Part shown: in pieces, positions 11,584 to 21,088 of the stretch | Position numbering within the stretch: position 1 is the first letter of the stretch | Layout: each line of letters opens with the position of its first letter | Assembly: GCA_030062745.1 (NCBI GenBank) | Contig: CP099848.1 | Location: forward strand, 15,425,081 to 15,489,080 | Origin: Capitulum mitella | Taxonomy: Eukaryota > Arthropoda > Thecostraca > Pollicipedomorpha > Pollicipedidae | DNA: 64,000 bases | Reading direction: 5' to 3' | Notes under the pieces: model-generated | What the model was told of the DNA's origin: nothing | The model's database searches: none | The model's input: the letters and a program-made list of their open reading frames with translations, nothing else | Program-made: the position numbers and the translations under genes

Positions 11584-12548
11584 GGGGAGAGTCGGATAAT
11601 ATCGGATGCCAGTGTAAAATTGGTTGTTAATTTCCAGATAGGCACAAGTCAATCAAAGGACATTCAAATGAAAGAACACCTTAAAACCTAAAATGTGACC
11701 GCTTTTATTGTTGCTGCAAGCATTCCTTTAGCTGCAATCATTTTTAGAAATAAATTTTCAATATGAGTAATTCCGGACACCGCTGGGTAATTTCAGATGG
11801 CTGTCCCAGTTTACCTGATATATGTTTCATACAGGCGATGAGGCTTAGTTGAAATTCCCCTTGGTCAATCACAAGCTAGGTATTTAGAAATAAATTTAAA
11901 AACATGCTGAAATTCCCCTTGGTCAATAACAAGCTAGGTATCTACCCCCATGTCAGCCTCACACCGCCTTCGCTATTGCCGTCGGCTTGCTACGTCACCG
12001 CTGCTGCTGCCGCCGTAGGGCACCAAAAGTTGCTGGTCAATTCGTTGTAATACTCCTGCCACCCTGCCAGTTCTCATGTGCTAACGCGCATTTCTAATAG
12101 AAAATAGTTTTAATAAAAATGCATTTCGTTGCACGTATTAAAGCACAGGTTTCGCGTGTTCGCGTATTATCGGAAGGTGTTCATTATTACCAGAGCGGTG
12201 GTGTCTTAAAAGATGCGGCATGATGGCGAGACAGAAGGTTTCAGCCATTTGCAGCGAAGTAAATGTACAAATACAGTGTGAAATGATAATTACGCTCATT
12301 CCTACTTGTTGACTGTTCATTGCTAGGTGACAGAAAATCGGAAATTTTAAAAAGAGGAACAGTGAATTCAAAGAAAAAATATTTACCTTAGACCTGCAAC
12401 TCGTCGTACGCGCAACGCGACAAAAAACGATATTGGGTCCTTGCCAATTCCCCACTCCCAAAATAATATTTCGGACGTGTGATTAACCGTAGCGGAGAAA
12501 AAAGGATGTCCGAACTTACCTATCGTCCGATATTACACAAATCTCCCG
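11584..12548. mobile_element. TIR element, ~965 bp, inserted at TA in a tandem unit
   Basis: The left end GGGGAGAGTCGGATAATATC and the right end (reverse complement CGGGAGATTTGTGTAATATC) are imperfect inverted repeats. TA flanks both ends (11582-11583 and 12549-12550), and the intact neighbouring unit reads CTATCTGCC across the site. TA duplication suggests a Tc1/mariner or similar origin. The interior is AT-rich with no transposase. A related segment ('CTAAAATGTGACCGCTTT') recurs at 12785-12930 outside the element. Confidence 0.65.
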
Positions 12549-12779
12549 TATCTGCCAGAGGGGCCTTTGCCGGGCCTAGGGGCCCTGTGCTGAAGAGTGG
12601 GTTTGTCGTTCCCGGCCATGGGGCCTGTTTAGGCCAGTGCCAGGGGGACCCTTCGTGGACCGAAAAATTTCGGGAGTCCCAGAACCCCTAGGACCCTCTG
12701 GTTACGCTACCGTATTTGCCCCTCCCCCTCAACACACACACTTTCTGGATGCTGGTACGCCCCTGCCAAAGACCACCTT

Positions 12780-12935
12780 CAGATCTAAAATGTGACCGCT
12801 TTAATTGCTGCCGTGAGCATCCGTTTAGCTGCAAGCATTTCTTTTAAACATAAATTATGAATCTGGGTAATTCTGGACAGCGATCGGCAATTTCAAACGG
12901 CCGTCCAAATTTGCCCGTCCAAGTAATTACCTTAA
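12780..12935. repeat. Direct repeat of part of the 11584-12548 element
   Basis: CTAAAATGTGACCGCTTTAATTG and what follows match 11690-11820 in the same orientation with moderate divergence. Probably a second fragment of the same element family. Confidence 0.6.
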
Positions 12936-13629
12936 ATTAATTACCTTAATCGGACGACTTTTTCTGGGGTATTGGTACGCATTGGAGATTGCCAATATGT
13001 CGTCTGGCAGATAAACCTAATTTGGCCGTCATGGCCATTTGGCGAGCTGCGATTTTAACCGCCCGCGCCGCTCGCGCAATGACTATCTGTCGACAAGGCA
13101 TATTAGCGCCACCTGTCGCCGGGAAAGGAACTACTACAGGACAATCCTCGGAACAAGATTACCAGCTAACAGAGATAGTGCAAGATGATTCGTGTTAGAA
13201 CCAGTGTGTTAGTAACAAATTGGCATATTCGTACAATGCCCATTTCCATTTTCCCTGTTTAGCTTGTGCCAGAGCCAGTGAAACGCTATTGGGCAAGATT
13301 GGGCAAGACGAAGAAACTTCAAACGACCGGTGCGATGAAGTTTGTTTCGAAAGTTGTAAGTCTGAGGTCATATTTGGAATTTGCGCTGAAAAATGAACTG
13401 TAAACCAGGACTACGGCAAAACGTTTCGAAAAGAGCGGCAAAATGGATCATTTTGTGTTATACATAGAGCACACTGTCTCGTACGGGTTACAGAGGCATA
13501 GATATAGAAGGGAAATGTATATATATGCTTTATCTGTGTACAGAGGCCTGCTCAGGCCAGCTTGCTGCGCTTTCGTCTCTGGTAAATGATCCTACTGCAA
13601 TACAGCAAACGCATGCAGCTATATATTAT
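12936..13629. other. No gene recognised
   Basis: Intergenic DNA with no supportable exon. Short frames at 12989-13198 lack splice context and motifs. Confidence 0.45.
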
Positions 13630-13715
13630 GCCTTGGGTACATACCAAGGCCTTTGGGTATACCCCAAGGCCCTAGAACAACCAACCTTGGGTATGCCGGG
13701 CCTTGCCTACAATAT
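13630..13715. repeat. Cluster of GGCCTTGGGTA inverted repeats
   Basis: Several copies of (GG)CCTTGGGTA and its complement TACC(C)CAAGGC. These include GCCTTGG...CCAAGGC (13630-13650) and a 24-bp near-palindrome at 13648-13671 with 11 of 12 positions pairing. Likely a terminal or subterminal part of an unrecognised element. Confidence 0.5.
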
Positions 13716-14014
13716 CCTACAGTGAGATGCGTTGCGAACGTTGGCACAACATACCCGGTGCTCCGACCCAAGGCCTGACCTCCGAATCCTCCGACCCCTA
13801 AATACCCTTCATTGGTTACCTAAACACCACTTGATTGCAGCTGGGGGTTTTACCAGGGCATCGTACGAGCCCAAGGGCAAGGCAGGGGCGAGGAACGCGA
13901 GGTTACCGTGGACATGAATATCAGGGACGTGCGAAGTTTTGAGGGACTAGTGAGGATGCAATTGGATGTCCAGGACGGAGACAGTATCTTAGAAATACTA
14001 AGATACTGAATACA

Positions 14015-14080
14015 AAAGATATAATATAATATAATGTAATATAATATAATTAATAATATAATAAATAAATATAATGAAAA
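14015..14080. repeat. (ATAAT)n-like AT-rich microsatellite
   Basis: Repeated ATATAAT/ATAATATAAT units, followed by A-rich sequence and a (GA)n tract at about 14128-14139. Confidence 0.8.
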
Positions 14081-14182
14081 AAGAATATAATAAAAAAATA
14101 AAACTGAATACACTGAAAATAAAAAAAAGAGAGAGAGAGCCGTCAGGTTAAGTTTGTACCTCGGTGCTGCAGGTCGAGGCGC

Positions 14183-14960
14183 ATGGTGCAAACTGCATTG
14201 AACAGCGACAAGATGTTTGGCAAACCTTGGCGTTGTTCAGTATGTAGGGAGAGGCAGTCACTTCTGATTGGGAGTTTTGTCCTCGGATCACACCTGACAC
14301 CCTTTGTCATCCTGAAAATGGCATTTTTGTATCTCAGAAACACAAATGAGACTCTTATGAAAGACATGATGGAAGATGCCCCAGAAGATGCCCCAGGACA
14401 CCGTGTGAGTCACTAGCTGCAATGTGTTAGGAATGTTATGTCCAAGGATGTCATACGTGAACTGCGATGGATGGACTGGGTAAAGTTGCAGCTGTTCACA
14501 AGACTGTGCCGTCATAAAAGAAGTAAAGCAATGATCAGATTATTAGGACACGACAGTGGTGGATAATGGGGATTTATGATGTTGATCAAGAGGCAGGTAG
14601 ATTAGAGTTTGTTGAAAACAAAACTCATGATGAAGTAGTCTCGAAAATTCAGGCTCAAGTTGAGCTGGGAGCACAGTCTGCACTGATGACCACCAAGCAT
14701 ACAGCATCCTTCGGAGCATTAGATATGATCACAGAACTGAGAATCAAGGTGCAGGTTTCAAAGCAGAAGACGGGACACATAAAAACCATGTCCTTGACTG
14801 CTTCATTCGCTTGAAAAGCTTTCTGAGAAGATGTGTGAAAAGCTGGAGATGACCCCAAAGTACTTGGATGAATTTGTGTGTTGAATGCCATCGCAGGAAC
14901 TTGTGGAAGGACTTCATAGAGACTGTGCTTAGACAAAGGTTAGCAGTGAGCTGAATCCAA
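14183..14960 (+). pseudogene. Merlin/ISXO2-like DDE transposase relic
   Basis: Three frame-broken pieces in order resemble the ISXO2-type (IS1016/Merlin) transposase. Around 14205-14350: KPWRCSVCRERQSLLIGSF..., the zinc-knuckle-to-DDE linker pattern 'WRC...C..r.Sl..GSFf'. At 14566-14660: GIYDVDQEAGRLEFVENKTH followed by VSKIQAQVELGAQ, matching the 'fGG.d..tG...fveV.nRt...L...I...v.pGt' block. Near 14857: PKYLDEFVC, matching the C-terminal 'YLdEFmwr'. Stop codons and frameshifts separate the pieces, so it is dead. The family assignment is by motif memory. Confidence 0.55.
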
Positions 14961-15524
14961 TGCTGGACAGCAAGGCATAGCCTGACCCAACCAGCTAGCC
15001 TTGTTAAGCTACCGAAATAAAACTTGACAACAAAGAATACAATTTCGCTATAACCTGCGGCAACATATGAAATGTGATATCCCTGTCTTTAGTAGGTATT
15101 CTCTCAGTGACTATGATTTCGTGTTTAGGAACACAATGTGATATAACAAGCAAGCTAGACTCAAGCATTGCTGAGCATGAAAAATACAGTGAGACAGAGT
15201 GAATGGTACTGGGAGCTGCTTCTTCCCAGTGACTGTCATAGGTCATTGTTACAAATGTTTCAAAAGTGAGGTATATGGTTCATCTTAACCTGTCTCCAGA
15301 ATCACCATGTATGGACCATGTTTTTGACTTCAGCTTTGTGTTACACTGGTGCACAGACAGTGTATGGAAACATTTTGCACCTCTACATATGTTAAAAACA
15401 GTGGTATGTTCCAATATGCAGTGACAGATTTAGACATTTTTTTCAAGCTTGCGTAATGCAGAGCCCTGATCTTGGGCTATCCGTAATGCTAAGTTCCCTG
15501 ACAGAACTTTGCATCGCATTTCTT

Positions 15525-15765
15525 CCCACGAAAATCTTCGTATCAAATCTTCGTATCGCATCTCTTCGTATCGCACTTCTTCGTACGCAAACCTTCGTAT
15601 CGCAAAACTTCGTAAGCGCAAAACTTCGCATACGCAATTCTTCGTATCGCAAAACTTCGTACACGCAAATCTTCGTGTACGCATTTCTTCGTATCCGCAA
15701 AACTTCGTATACGCATTTCTTCGCATCGCAGCTCTTTATATACGCAAATTTTCGTATCGCGTTTT
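15525..15765. repeat. Minisatellite, TTCGTATACGCAAA-type units (plus orientation)
   Basis: About 14 diverged units of roughly 14-19 bp, each with TTCGTAT(A/C)CGCA followed by AATC, TTTC or AAAC. CGTATACG is itself palindromic. All frames stay open over parts of the array, giving the 'FVSNLRIASLRI' and 'RRNAYTKFC' shadow peptides. An inverted partner array is at 16990-17135. Confidence 0.85.
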
Positions 15766-16654
15766 ATGGCATTTGTACACTTCGCAACTGTTGCATTTTT
15801 ATTTTTGTGTGCAGCAGCGCGTGCATGCCTTCCGTCCTATTAGCAAGATAAAACATATTCACTGGCTTTGTCGTGCGTGTATTTCGAATGAGGTAGAGCA
15901 TCCTATCGGTGGGCACAGGTAAGGCACAGGGGCGCAAGAATGTCCCAGAATGTTGAGGGCTGAGGAAGATCCTTTTTAGGATATTCTTTCTAAGCACCAG
16001 CATAGTTTCATGCTTTGGTAGATTGAAGACGTGTAAACTGGAGCAAATCCCCTAATATTTGTATGTCTGCACGGAGATCACGTTTCAGGTTCAGTATGAG
16101 CCCGCTTTGTGGGTCGGCAAGGTACGTTTTTGTGTACGTAGATTGGATTCCGTGACAGTGATTCACCAGACCATGGGCGTAGGGAGAGGGAGGGGGGAGG
16201 CCATGCCCCCACTTTTTGGGAAATTTAACATAAGTCCTATGGGGCAAAACCCTCTGCCCCTCATGCGATCCGATTGTATCCGTATACGAATTTTTGTGGG
16301 TGCAAAAATAAGTTTTTCTGCCTCGTTTTGCAGAAGATTAAGATGAGCTCCTTCTTTCTCTTTTTTTCTTAGAAATTTTACCCGAACAGTTTCCATGGAC
16401 GGCTTTTGGCTCAGAGCACCTACATGCTAAGCAGAGCTTGTTACCTGTACTCTGAATCCACCACCCAGTAATACAATTCCAGTTCAACGGATAATTTTGC
16501 GTCCGACCGGTTTAGACCGGAGAGGACCGCGAAAGGATCTTTTTCTTGCCGCGCAGTGTTGCGACACGGCCTCCCGGGCCGGGTTTACCTTCTCTGATCA
16601 GTTATCGTTGACTACACTATGAATGGTCGGGCCAAAGAATTCGAGTCCCGTTTG

Positions 16655-16734
16655 GTTGTTTCCGGGACTCGAACCCGGCGCCATTGGGACCAGAGTCAAC
16701 GTCCTTACCTTATCGGCCACGAGGACGGCGGATA
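16655..16734 (-). repeat. tRNA-like sequence with A and B boxes (probable SINE)
   Basis: On the minus strand an A box (TGGCCGATAAGG) is followed by a perfect T-arm, CCGGGTTCGAGTCCCGG. The would-be acceptor strands do not pair and the anticodon stem is imperfect, so it is unlikely to be a functional tRNA. A tRNA-derived SINE is the best explanation. Confidence 0.5.
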
Positions 16735-16989
16735 AATTCTTAGCATCTAAGGCATCTTGTCATGAAAAATGTCATAATCATTCCGACTAATATGCAATAA
16801 AATGACGATGTTGTTCAAACAGTTTTTCAGCTGCTGAATCCTCTGGAGGCCATCGGGCGTCATTGCGTCATCAGAACAGTCATTTCGTGTTTGGAGCCAC
16901 GATGCGAAAAAAAGTCCAACGTAACGCCTTTCGTACGATCATTAACACGACCGCAAATCTCGAGTCCCCCCCCCCCCAAGAAAAACATA

Positions 16990-17135
16990 CGAGACACCAA
17001 GTTTTGCGTATACGACGAAATGCGGTGCGGAGATTTGCGGGTACGAAAAAATGCGGTACGAAGAAATGCGTATACGAAGAAATGCGTATACGAAGAAATG
17101 CGTGTACGAAGTTTTGCGGATACGAAGAGGAGACC
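16990..17135. repeat. Minisatellite, inverted partner of the 15.5-kb array
   Basis: Units such as TGCGTATACGAAGAAA repeat about eight times. They are the reverse complement of the units at 15525-15765. The arrays face one another across about 1.2 kb. Confidence 0.85.
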
Positions 17136-17334
17136 AGGAAAGAGGTTTTGCAGATGTAGTAGTAGATAATAGACGATGGACCCACCTTCTGTTCCGTCGA
17201 TGCTAGAAGAGCAAATGATCATTTGACTGCAATCATTCGACGTTCGGCATCATGACGAAAGCACACCGCAGTGGTGTGACACTAGTCCCCGTTGAACTTT
17301 TTGCACCGTTTGTCCCAGCTTTTTTTTTTTAAGA

Positions 17335-17580
17335 TAACCGGGTAAAACATCGTATGGCAACAGATCAAGTGACAAAAGGTTCCAAGCAAAAGATCGCATG
17401 ACAGAAGATCGTATGGGATGGAGATCATACCAGATAGATCGTCAAAACAAAAGATCGTGTTGGCAAGAATTTGTTTGCCGTAAACATAGTAATCGGTTTG
17501 CCGTAAGCGTTGTTTTCGGTTTGCCATAGGCGTGGTAATCGGTTTTCCGTAGGTGTAGTAATCGGTTTGCCGTAAGAGTA
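17335..17580. repeat. Two adjoining minisatellites (AAAGATCGTATG and AATCGGTTTGCCGTA types)
   Basis: At 17345-17460, units like AAGATCGCATGACAG/AGATCGTATGG repeat. At 17470-17580, four or five units of about 22 bp carry ATCGGTTTGCCGTAAGCGT. The first type recurs at 28290-28370 and inverted at 31000-31060. A short AGGTTAGGTTAGG run follows at 17583. Confidence 0.7.
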
Positions 17581-17725
17581 AGGTAAGGTTAGGTTAGGTA
17601 TTATTGCCTTATGGCTGCATTTGCGTCGCAAGCTTAGTAGCCTCTCGGGGAAGACTCGTCGGGTGTACTAGCCGGGGTACTATTGAGACCGGTGGACCCC
17701 TGGGACCAGCTGCCGGCTGCTAGGG

Positions 17726-18241
17726 TTAACCCTGTTCCAAGCAGGGGGGTTGAATCCCCCCCCTCGGGTTTTTTGCTTGCCAATTCCAGGGTTTTTGACA
17801 CATCTTCAAAAAACGTGGTGAATTTTCCTCGCTATTCTTTATGTGTATTGCAACGAAATTTCGCAGTTCTATTTTCCTCAGGGACGGAGCCAGGCAACGT
17901 TTCTGGCAGGCACCTCAGGCCATATTTGGCCATGTTGAGAGTAAAAGGAAAATATCTGCCAAAAATAGCGTATTTAAGATAGAACTCAAAACTTCATGGG
18001 GATGTAAAGGCAAATAATTGGGCAGGCTTACAAATACAATTTTGTCCGTCTGAGGTCACTTGACAAGGTCAGGTAAGGTCAAAATGCAAAATTTGGATTC
18101 ATGGTAATAATTTTGGCGCTATTTTATCAAATGTGAAACACGGAACTTATATGGCGTAAAAGGGTGCCCTCTATTTGTATACCAGGTTTCAGCTTGATAT
18201 CATATCGGGTCACGGAGCTATGACCTAAAATGTGAGTGCGC
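17726..18241. mobile_element. Fragment of TIR family C
   Basis: It begins TTAACCCTGTTCC, like the ends of family C (54574-55925, 61693-62887). After that it contains, in reverse complement, the subterminal text of the 61.7/63-kb copies: the part with TGACATTTTAGGTCATAGCT, 'GGTATCA.GCTGAAAC' and 'AGAGGGCACCCTT'. It is shortened and rearranged, and no transposase was found. Confidence 0.55.
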
Positions 18242-18281
18242 ATACCCTATACCACAACAGCCGTCGGCTGTTGTCATATAG

Positions 18282-18286
<5 letters not shown>
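18242..18286. repeat. Two-step perfect hairpin next to (AT)n
   Basis: The inner arms ACAACAGCCG/CGGCTGTTGT (18254-18263 and 18265-18274) enclose a 1-nt loop. The outer arms ATACCCTATA/TATAGGGTAT (18242-18251 and 18277-18286) pair perfectly across 2-nt internal mismatches. An (AT)n tract follows immediately (about 18283-18338). Confidence 0.9.
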
Positions 18287-18338
<52 letters not shown>

Positions 18339-18350
18339 GGTATATATTGG
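18283..18350. repeat. (AT)n microsatellite
   Basis: About 55 bp of alternating AT, ending in a partial mirror 'ACGGTATATATT'. Confidence 0.92.
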
Positions 18351-18584
18351 GGGACCTCGTAAGAAACTAAACAAAAAGAAAATGGTGTTAAGAACGATGA
18401 ACACGCTAGAAAACAACAAAAAGAAAACGTGATTATGCAGGCGCATGGCATGAATGTCCCTTCAAGTTGTACTTGGTTAGGGGTCTCAGCCTTCTTCTGG
18501 TAGGGGCCCCGTACACGTTGCACCAAAAAATGATCTGCGATCGCGAGCTTACAATTCTTCAGGGACATCGAGGAATGGACCCGG

Positions 18585-18665
18585 CTGGCCCACCCTGAGA
18601 GAGGGTTCGAACTCTCCAAGGGGTCCCGGCGTCTATCCAGTAGAGTATCTCTGTCGATTACAATC
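18585..18665 (-). repeat. tRNA-like sequence (probable SINE)
   Basis: The minus strand has 'CTACTGGATAGACGCC' (degenerate A box and D arm), then GAGAGTTCGAACCCTCTC, a self-complementary T-arm with a B box. No paired acceptor stem. Interpreted as a tRNA-derived SINE head. Confidence 0.45.
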
Positions 18666-18812
18666 AAAATTGGTCCAGCGACTAGGACCTCACAGTTTTT
18701 AGAGGGCCCTACGGAATTAATGGACCGGGGTGGCCTGCAAACCAGACCAGACCTATAAATCAGACCAGGAAACCAGACCCCGAAAAGCTAGTTTTTCAAG
18801 GGGCCTCGCAGA

Positions 18813-19400
18813 CATTAGCGTAGCCAGGGGGCAAAGGAGCCATGTCCCCTCCCAGGTCAAGCGGCCCCCTGGTGGCCGAACGGGGCACCCTGGGGCCTTC
18901 GGCCTAGGCACGTATCCAGAATTTCCCTCGGGGAGGGGCCAAATGCCAAATTTTGACATGTGACACCGGTATATGGCGAAATTTGTGGGAAAAACCAGCA
19001 ATTTTAAGTAACTTACCTCATATTTAACGCACAGGAAAACATATCATGTTTACTTTTGCAACGTATATATGATCGCTATTACGTATTCCTGCGAAAATGC
19101 TATATATCTAGTGTAGACCGTTTAGCCTCAGGGCGGACCATGGCCCCCCCATGCCCCCCCCTGGCTATGTCCCTGCTTCGGCCCCGGGTTTCCCCAGTGT
19201 TTCCGATAGCGTGAGGCGTTTGCAGGGCGCGTCACACCCCCGGAAACAGATAACTGAACTAACATACGAGTATTTTAAGTATTAGAAAAGGCGTACGAAC
19301 CTAAAAAGAACGCACTCCTAATACACAAAAGGACTGCGTGCCATCAAGAGATCCGAGGCCCGTAGTCTGAATGGGCGTTTAGGGCCCCTGCTTGCTTGTA
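18813..19400 (+). repeat. Family D terminal fragment, split by a MITE
   Basis: 18813-18904 plus 19184-19400 match 46225-46545 in the same orientation: GCGTAGCCA then poly-G, a 'TCAAGCGG.CCCCTGG.GGCCGA.CGGG' block, GATAGCGTGAG, CCGGAAACAGA, CTTACGAACCTAAA-like text and AATGGGCGTTTAGGG. The 46-kb copy leads directly into the right satellite block, so this is the end of that repeat family. Confidence 0.7.
18905..19175 (+). mobile_element. MITE family A, full copy with 8-bp TSD
   Basis: Starts TAGGCACGTATCCAG and ends CTGGCTATGTCCCTG. It is flanked by the identical 8-mer CTTCGGCC at 18897-18904 and 19176-19183. The host family D reads continuously across the site in its other copy (46.3 kb), so the insertion is real. 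The 8-bp TSD and CAGG-type ends indicate hAT. Non-coding. Confidence 0.85.
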
Positions 19401-20480
19401 GGTGGCTCACTGTTGTCAGGAAATGGCCCAATGCCCAGAACCACCGGCTAACAGACTATAATTTCAGAACCGAAATCCGTGGCCTGGACGAATTTATGTT
19501 TGAATTCCAATATTTGCAGCTTTCCGTGGTTTTTAGACCGTGATTCATCCTATCCACTCGGGAACCTTGTTAATATACATCGACTTTTCCCCAGCATTGC
19601 ACGGGCTGCCAGGATCTGCAAGGCTGGCAAGTAAGGCATTGTGTGAATTCTACCGGCTGGCCGGCCGGGTGCCGCTGCGGCCGGCCGGGGTCCGGCCCGC
19701 CCTGCGGCAGTCATCACGTGACCCGTGCCGGCTGGAGCCGAGGTCGGGTGGCCGACCGGTGGCGCGGAGATTCTGGCGCTGCAAACGTGCCGTGGCGAGC
19801 GTGCGCGCGATTGCGCGTCAGGCTCATGGATCACTCGTCTCTGAATATTAGATGTAGCGATCCATTTATGCTTTGGAACCAAAACAGATACCATTCAATA
19901 ACGGGTCACCTGCATTTTGCAGTATCCAGGAATGAAAACTTGTGCAGCATTCAGCATTTAGCAGTTCATCTTACTGCATCGATCCACAGCTTGCTTTTTG
20001 CAGGATCCACAGGGAACCGAAACTACATGGATGCCTTCCTGTGCTACGGCTGCATTCGGGAGCAAAACAGTTGGCATGATGAAAAGGTTTAAGTCAGTGA
20101 GATATGTTTATGGATAAGTTCTAAATCACCAGCCTTCCGCCCGCCCACCGCGTTGGTGAACCGCTCAACCTTCCCGCTATGATATTTGGTATCCTCCTGC
20201 GCAACTTTGACAGCACGGTTTCGATTAATTTACGCCGATCGTAGCAGCAAATTCGGCAGCTGTACTTCCCAATTTGGGACATCGAACCGGCTTGTATTTG
20301 ATGTCATTGGAAAGCACTATCAATTTTCTACAAAATACTGCCTTACGTCTTTTCGGCAAAAATCTCGGCAATGGTGAAATTCGACATAGAAAAAAATGCT
20401 TGTCAAACTCCCATGTTAAGTTTATGGAGTTTTTCCAGGTGCGCGCGCGACATGGAGCCATCGTAGGACACCTCCACTCC
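19401..20480. other. No confirmed gene; CpG-rich patch
   Basis: 19640-19830 is strongly GC- and CpG-rich with GGCCGGCCGGG repeats and an E-box (ATCACGTGACC at about 19713). It could be a promoter or CpG-dense exon, but no frame shows a known motif. The rest is ordinary intergenic sequence. Confidence 0.35.
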
Positions 20481-20486
20481 GGAGAC

Positions 20487-20506
20487 AGATGGCGCCCCCT
20501 GGCCTC
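20487..20506 (-). promoter_or_regulatory. CTCF-like motif
   Basis: The minus strand reads GAGGCCAGGGGGCGCCATCT, close to the CCA(G/C)(C/T)AG(G/A)(G/T)GGC(G/A)C core recognised by CTCF in animals. One match of this length can occur by chance in 64 kb of GC-rich repeats. Function is not shown. Confidence 0.3.
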
Positions 20507-20812
20507 AACGTCAAACGTGTGAGTCATTTTTGGCCAGCACTTAAACTGGCACGCACACGGCAAGGAAGTGGCACATACAAGGATCAATTGGTCTCGGCCA
20601 CCTGAGCCACTTTCATTCCCTAGCTCCAATCATTCACGTCCTGGCCATCTCGCGCGCGCCAGATTGTATATTTCTGCGTACGTTAACGGATCAGCTTATT
20701 GAGACGCTCGACTCTTCACACTGATTCATTTTGCGAGAGTTATCTCCGGCCGTTAGCGGTTTGATCACATGTCTGACACGCGGTGTGACCTGCGACTTCT
20801 CGCCCCCGCCAG

Positions 20813-21088
20813 GTGTGTGATGCACATATGAACATCAGGTACATGGTCAGCGTTTGGAAAGCCGACCAGTCTCACTTCGCGGACCAGTTTCGGCGACGCG
20901 CGCCTTGGCGAACGAGTTACGTCCGTCATGATCACCTTATACCTCTCCTCGCCACGCCGGCGACTGACGGTCTTTCGCTGCCCGGCGGCCGCGTGGTAGA
21001 GTTCATCCGTGTTACGGTGAGCTGCCGGACGCTGGGCCGCGGCTCCATCCGGGCGGGTTCAGGAACGAGGTACAGGTTCGCATTATAA
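20813..21088 (+). pseudogene. Possible PIF/Harbinger-like transposase fragment
   Basis: A frame preceded by a good acceptor (TCTCGCCCCCGCCAG) and with a good internal donor (ACG then GTGAGC near 21016). It reads VCDAHMNIRYMVSVWKADQS..., which recalls the 'vcDa.mri..v...wpGs.hDs' block of Harbinger (DDE_Tnp_4) transposases, followed by LIPLLATP where those enzymes have 'yLLTP'. The glycine-serine-histidine part is altered and the rest is missing. A genuine short exon of an unknown gene is an alternative. Confidence 0.35.

Larger units (their letters stand above)
10637..12720. repeat. Tandem array of ~285-bp units, interrupted by two transposons
   Basis: Unit 1 starts about 10637 (CCATGGCAGGAGGACCTTTG at about 10651) and unit 2 about 10919 (CCATGGCAGAAGGACCTTTG at about 10928). 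Both continue with GCTGGCGG...CTCCTTT, a TGTCCTCGCAT block, a GGGGTCTGG block and GTGGATTTGCCTTTCCC. Unit 3 starts about 11437, breaks off at 11583 and resumes at 12549 with TATCTGCCAGAGGGG. The interruptions are a family-A MITE (11163-11418) and a TIR element (11584-12548). The long frame at 10506-11246 only follows the repeat and is not considered a gene. Confidence 0.75.

Noticed and set aside
15430..15922. Overlapping frames (RRNAYTKFC, FVSNLRIASLRI) on both strands
   Set aside because: Produced by the TTCGTATACGCAAA minisatellite.
16655..16734. Functional tRNA gene
   Set aside because: A and B boxes and T-arm are good, but acceptor strands do not pair and the anticodon arm is imperfect; a SINE fits better.
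17583..17598. Telomere-like TTAGG repeat
   Set aside because: Only two or three units; such short runs are scattered (also 27000 and 28868) and do not indicate a telomere.
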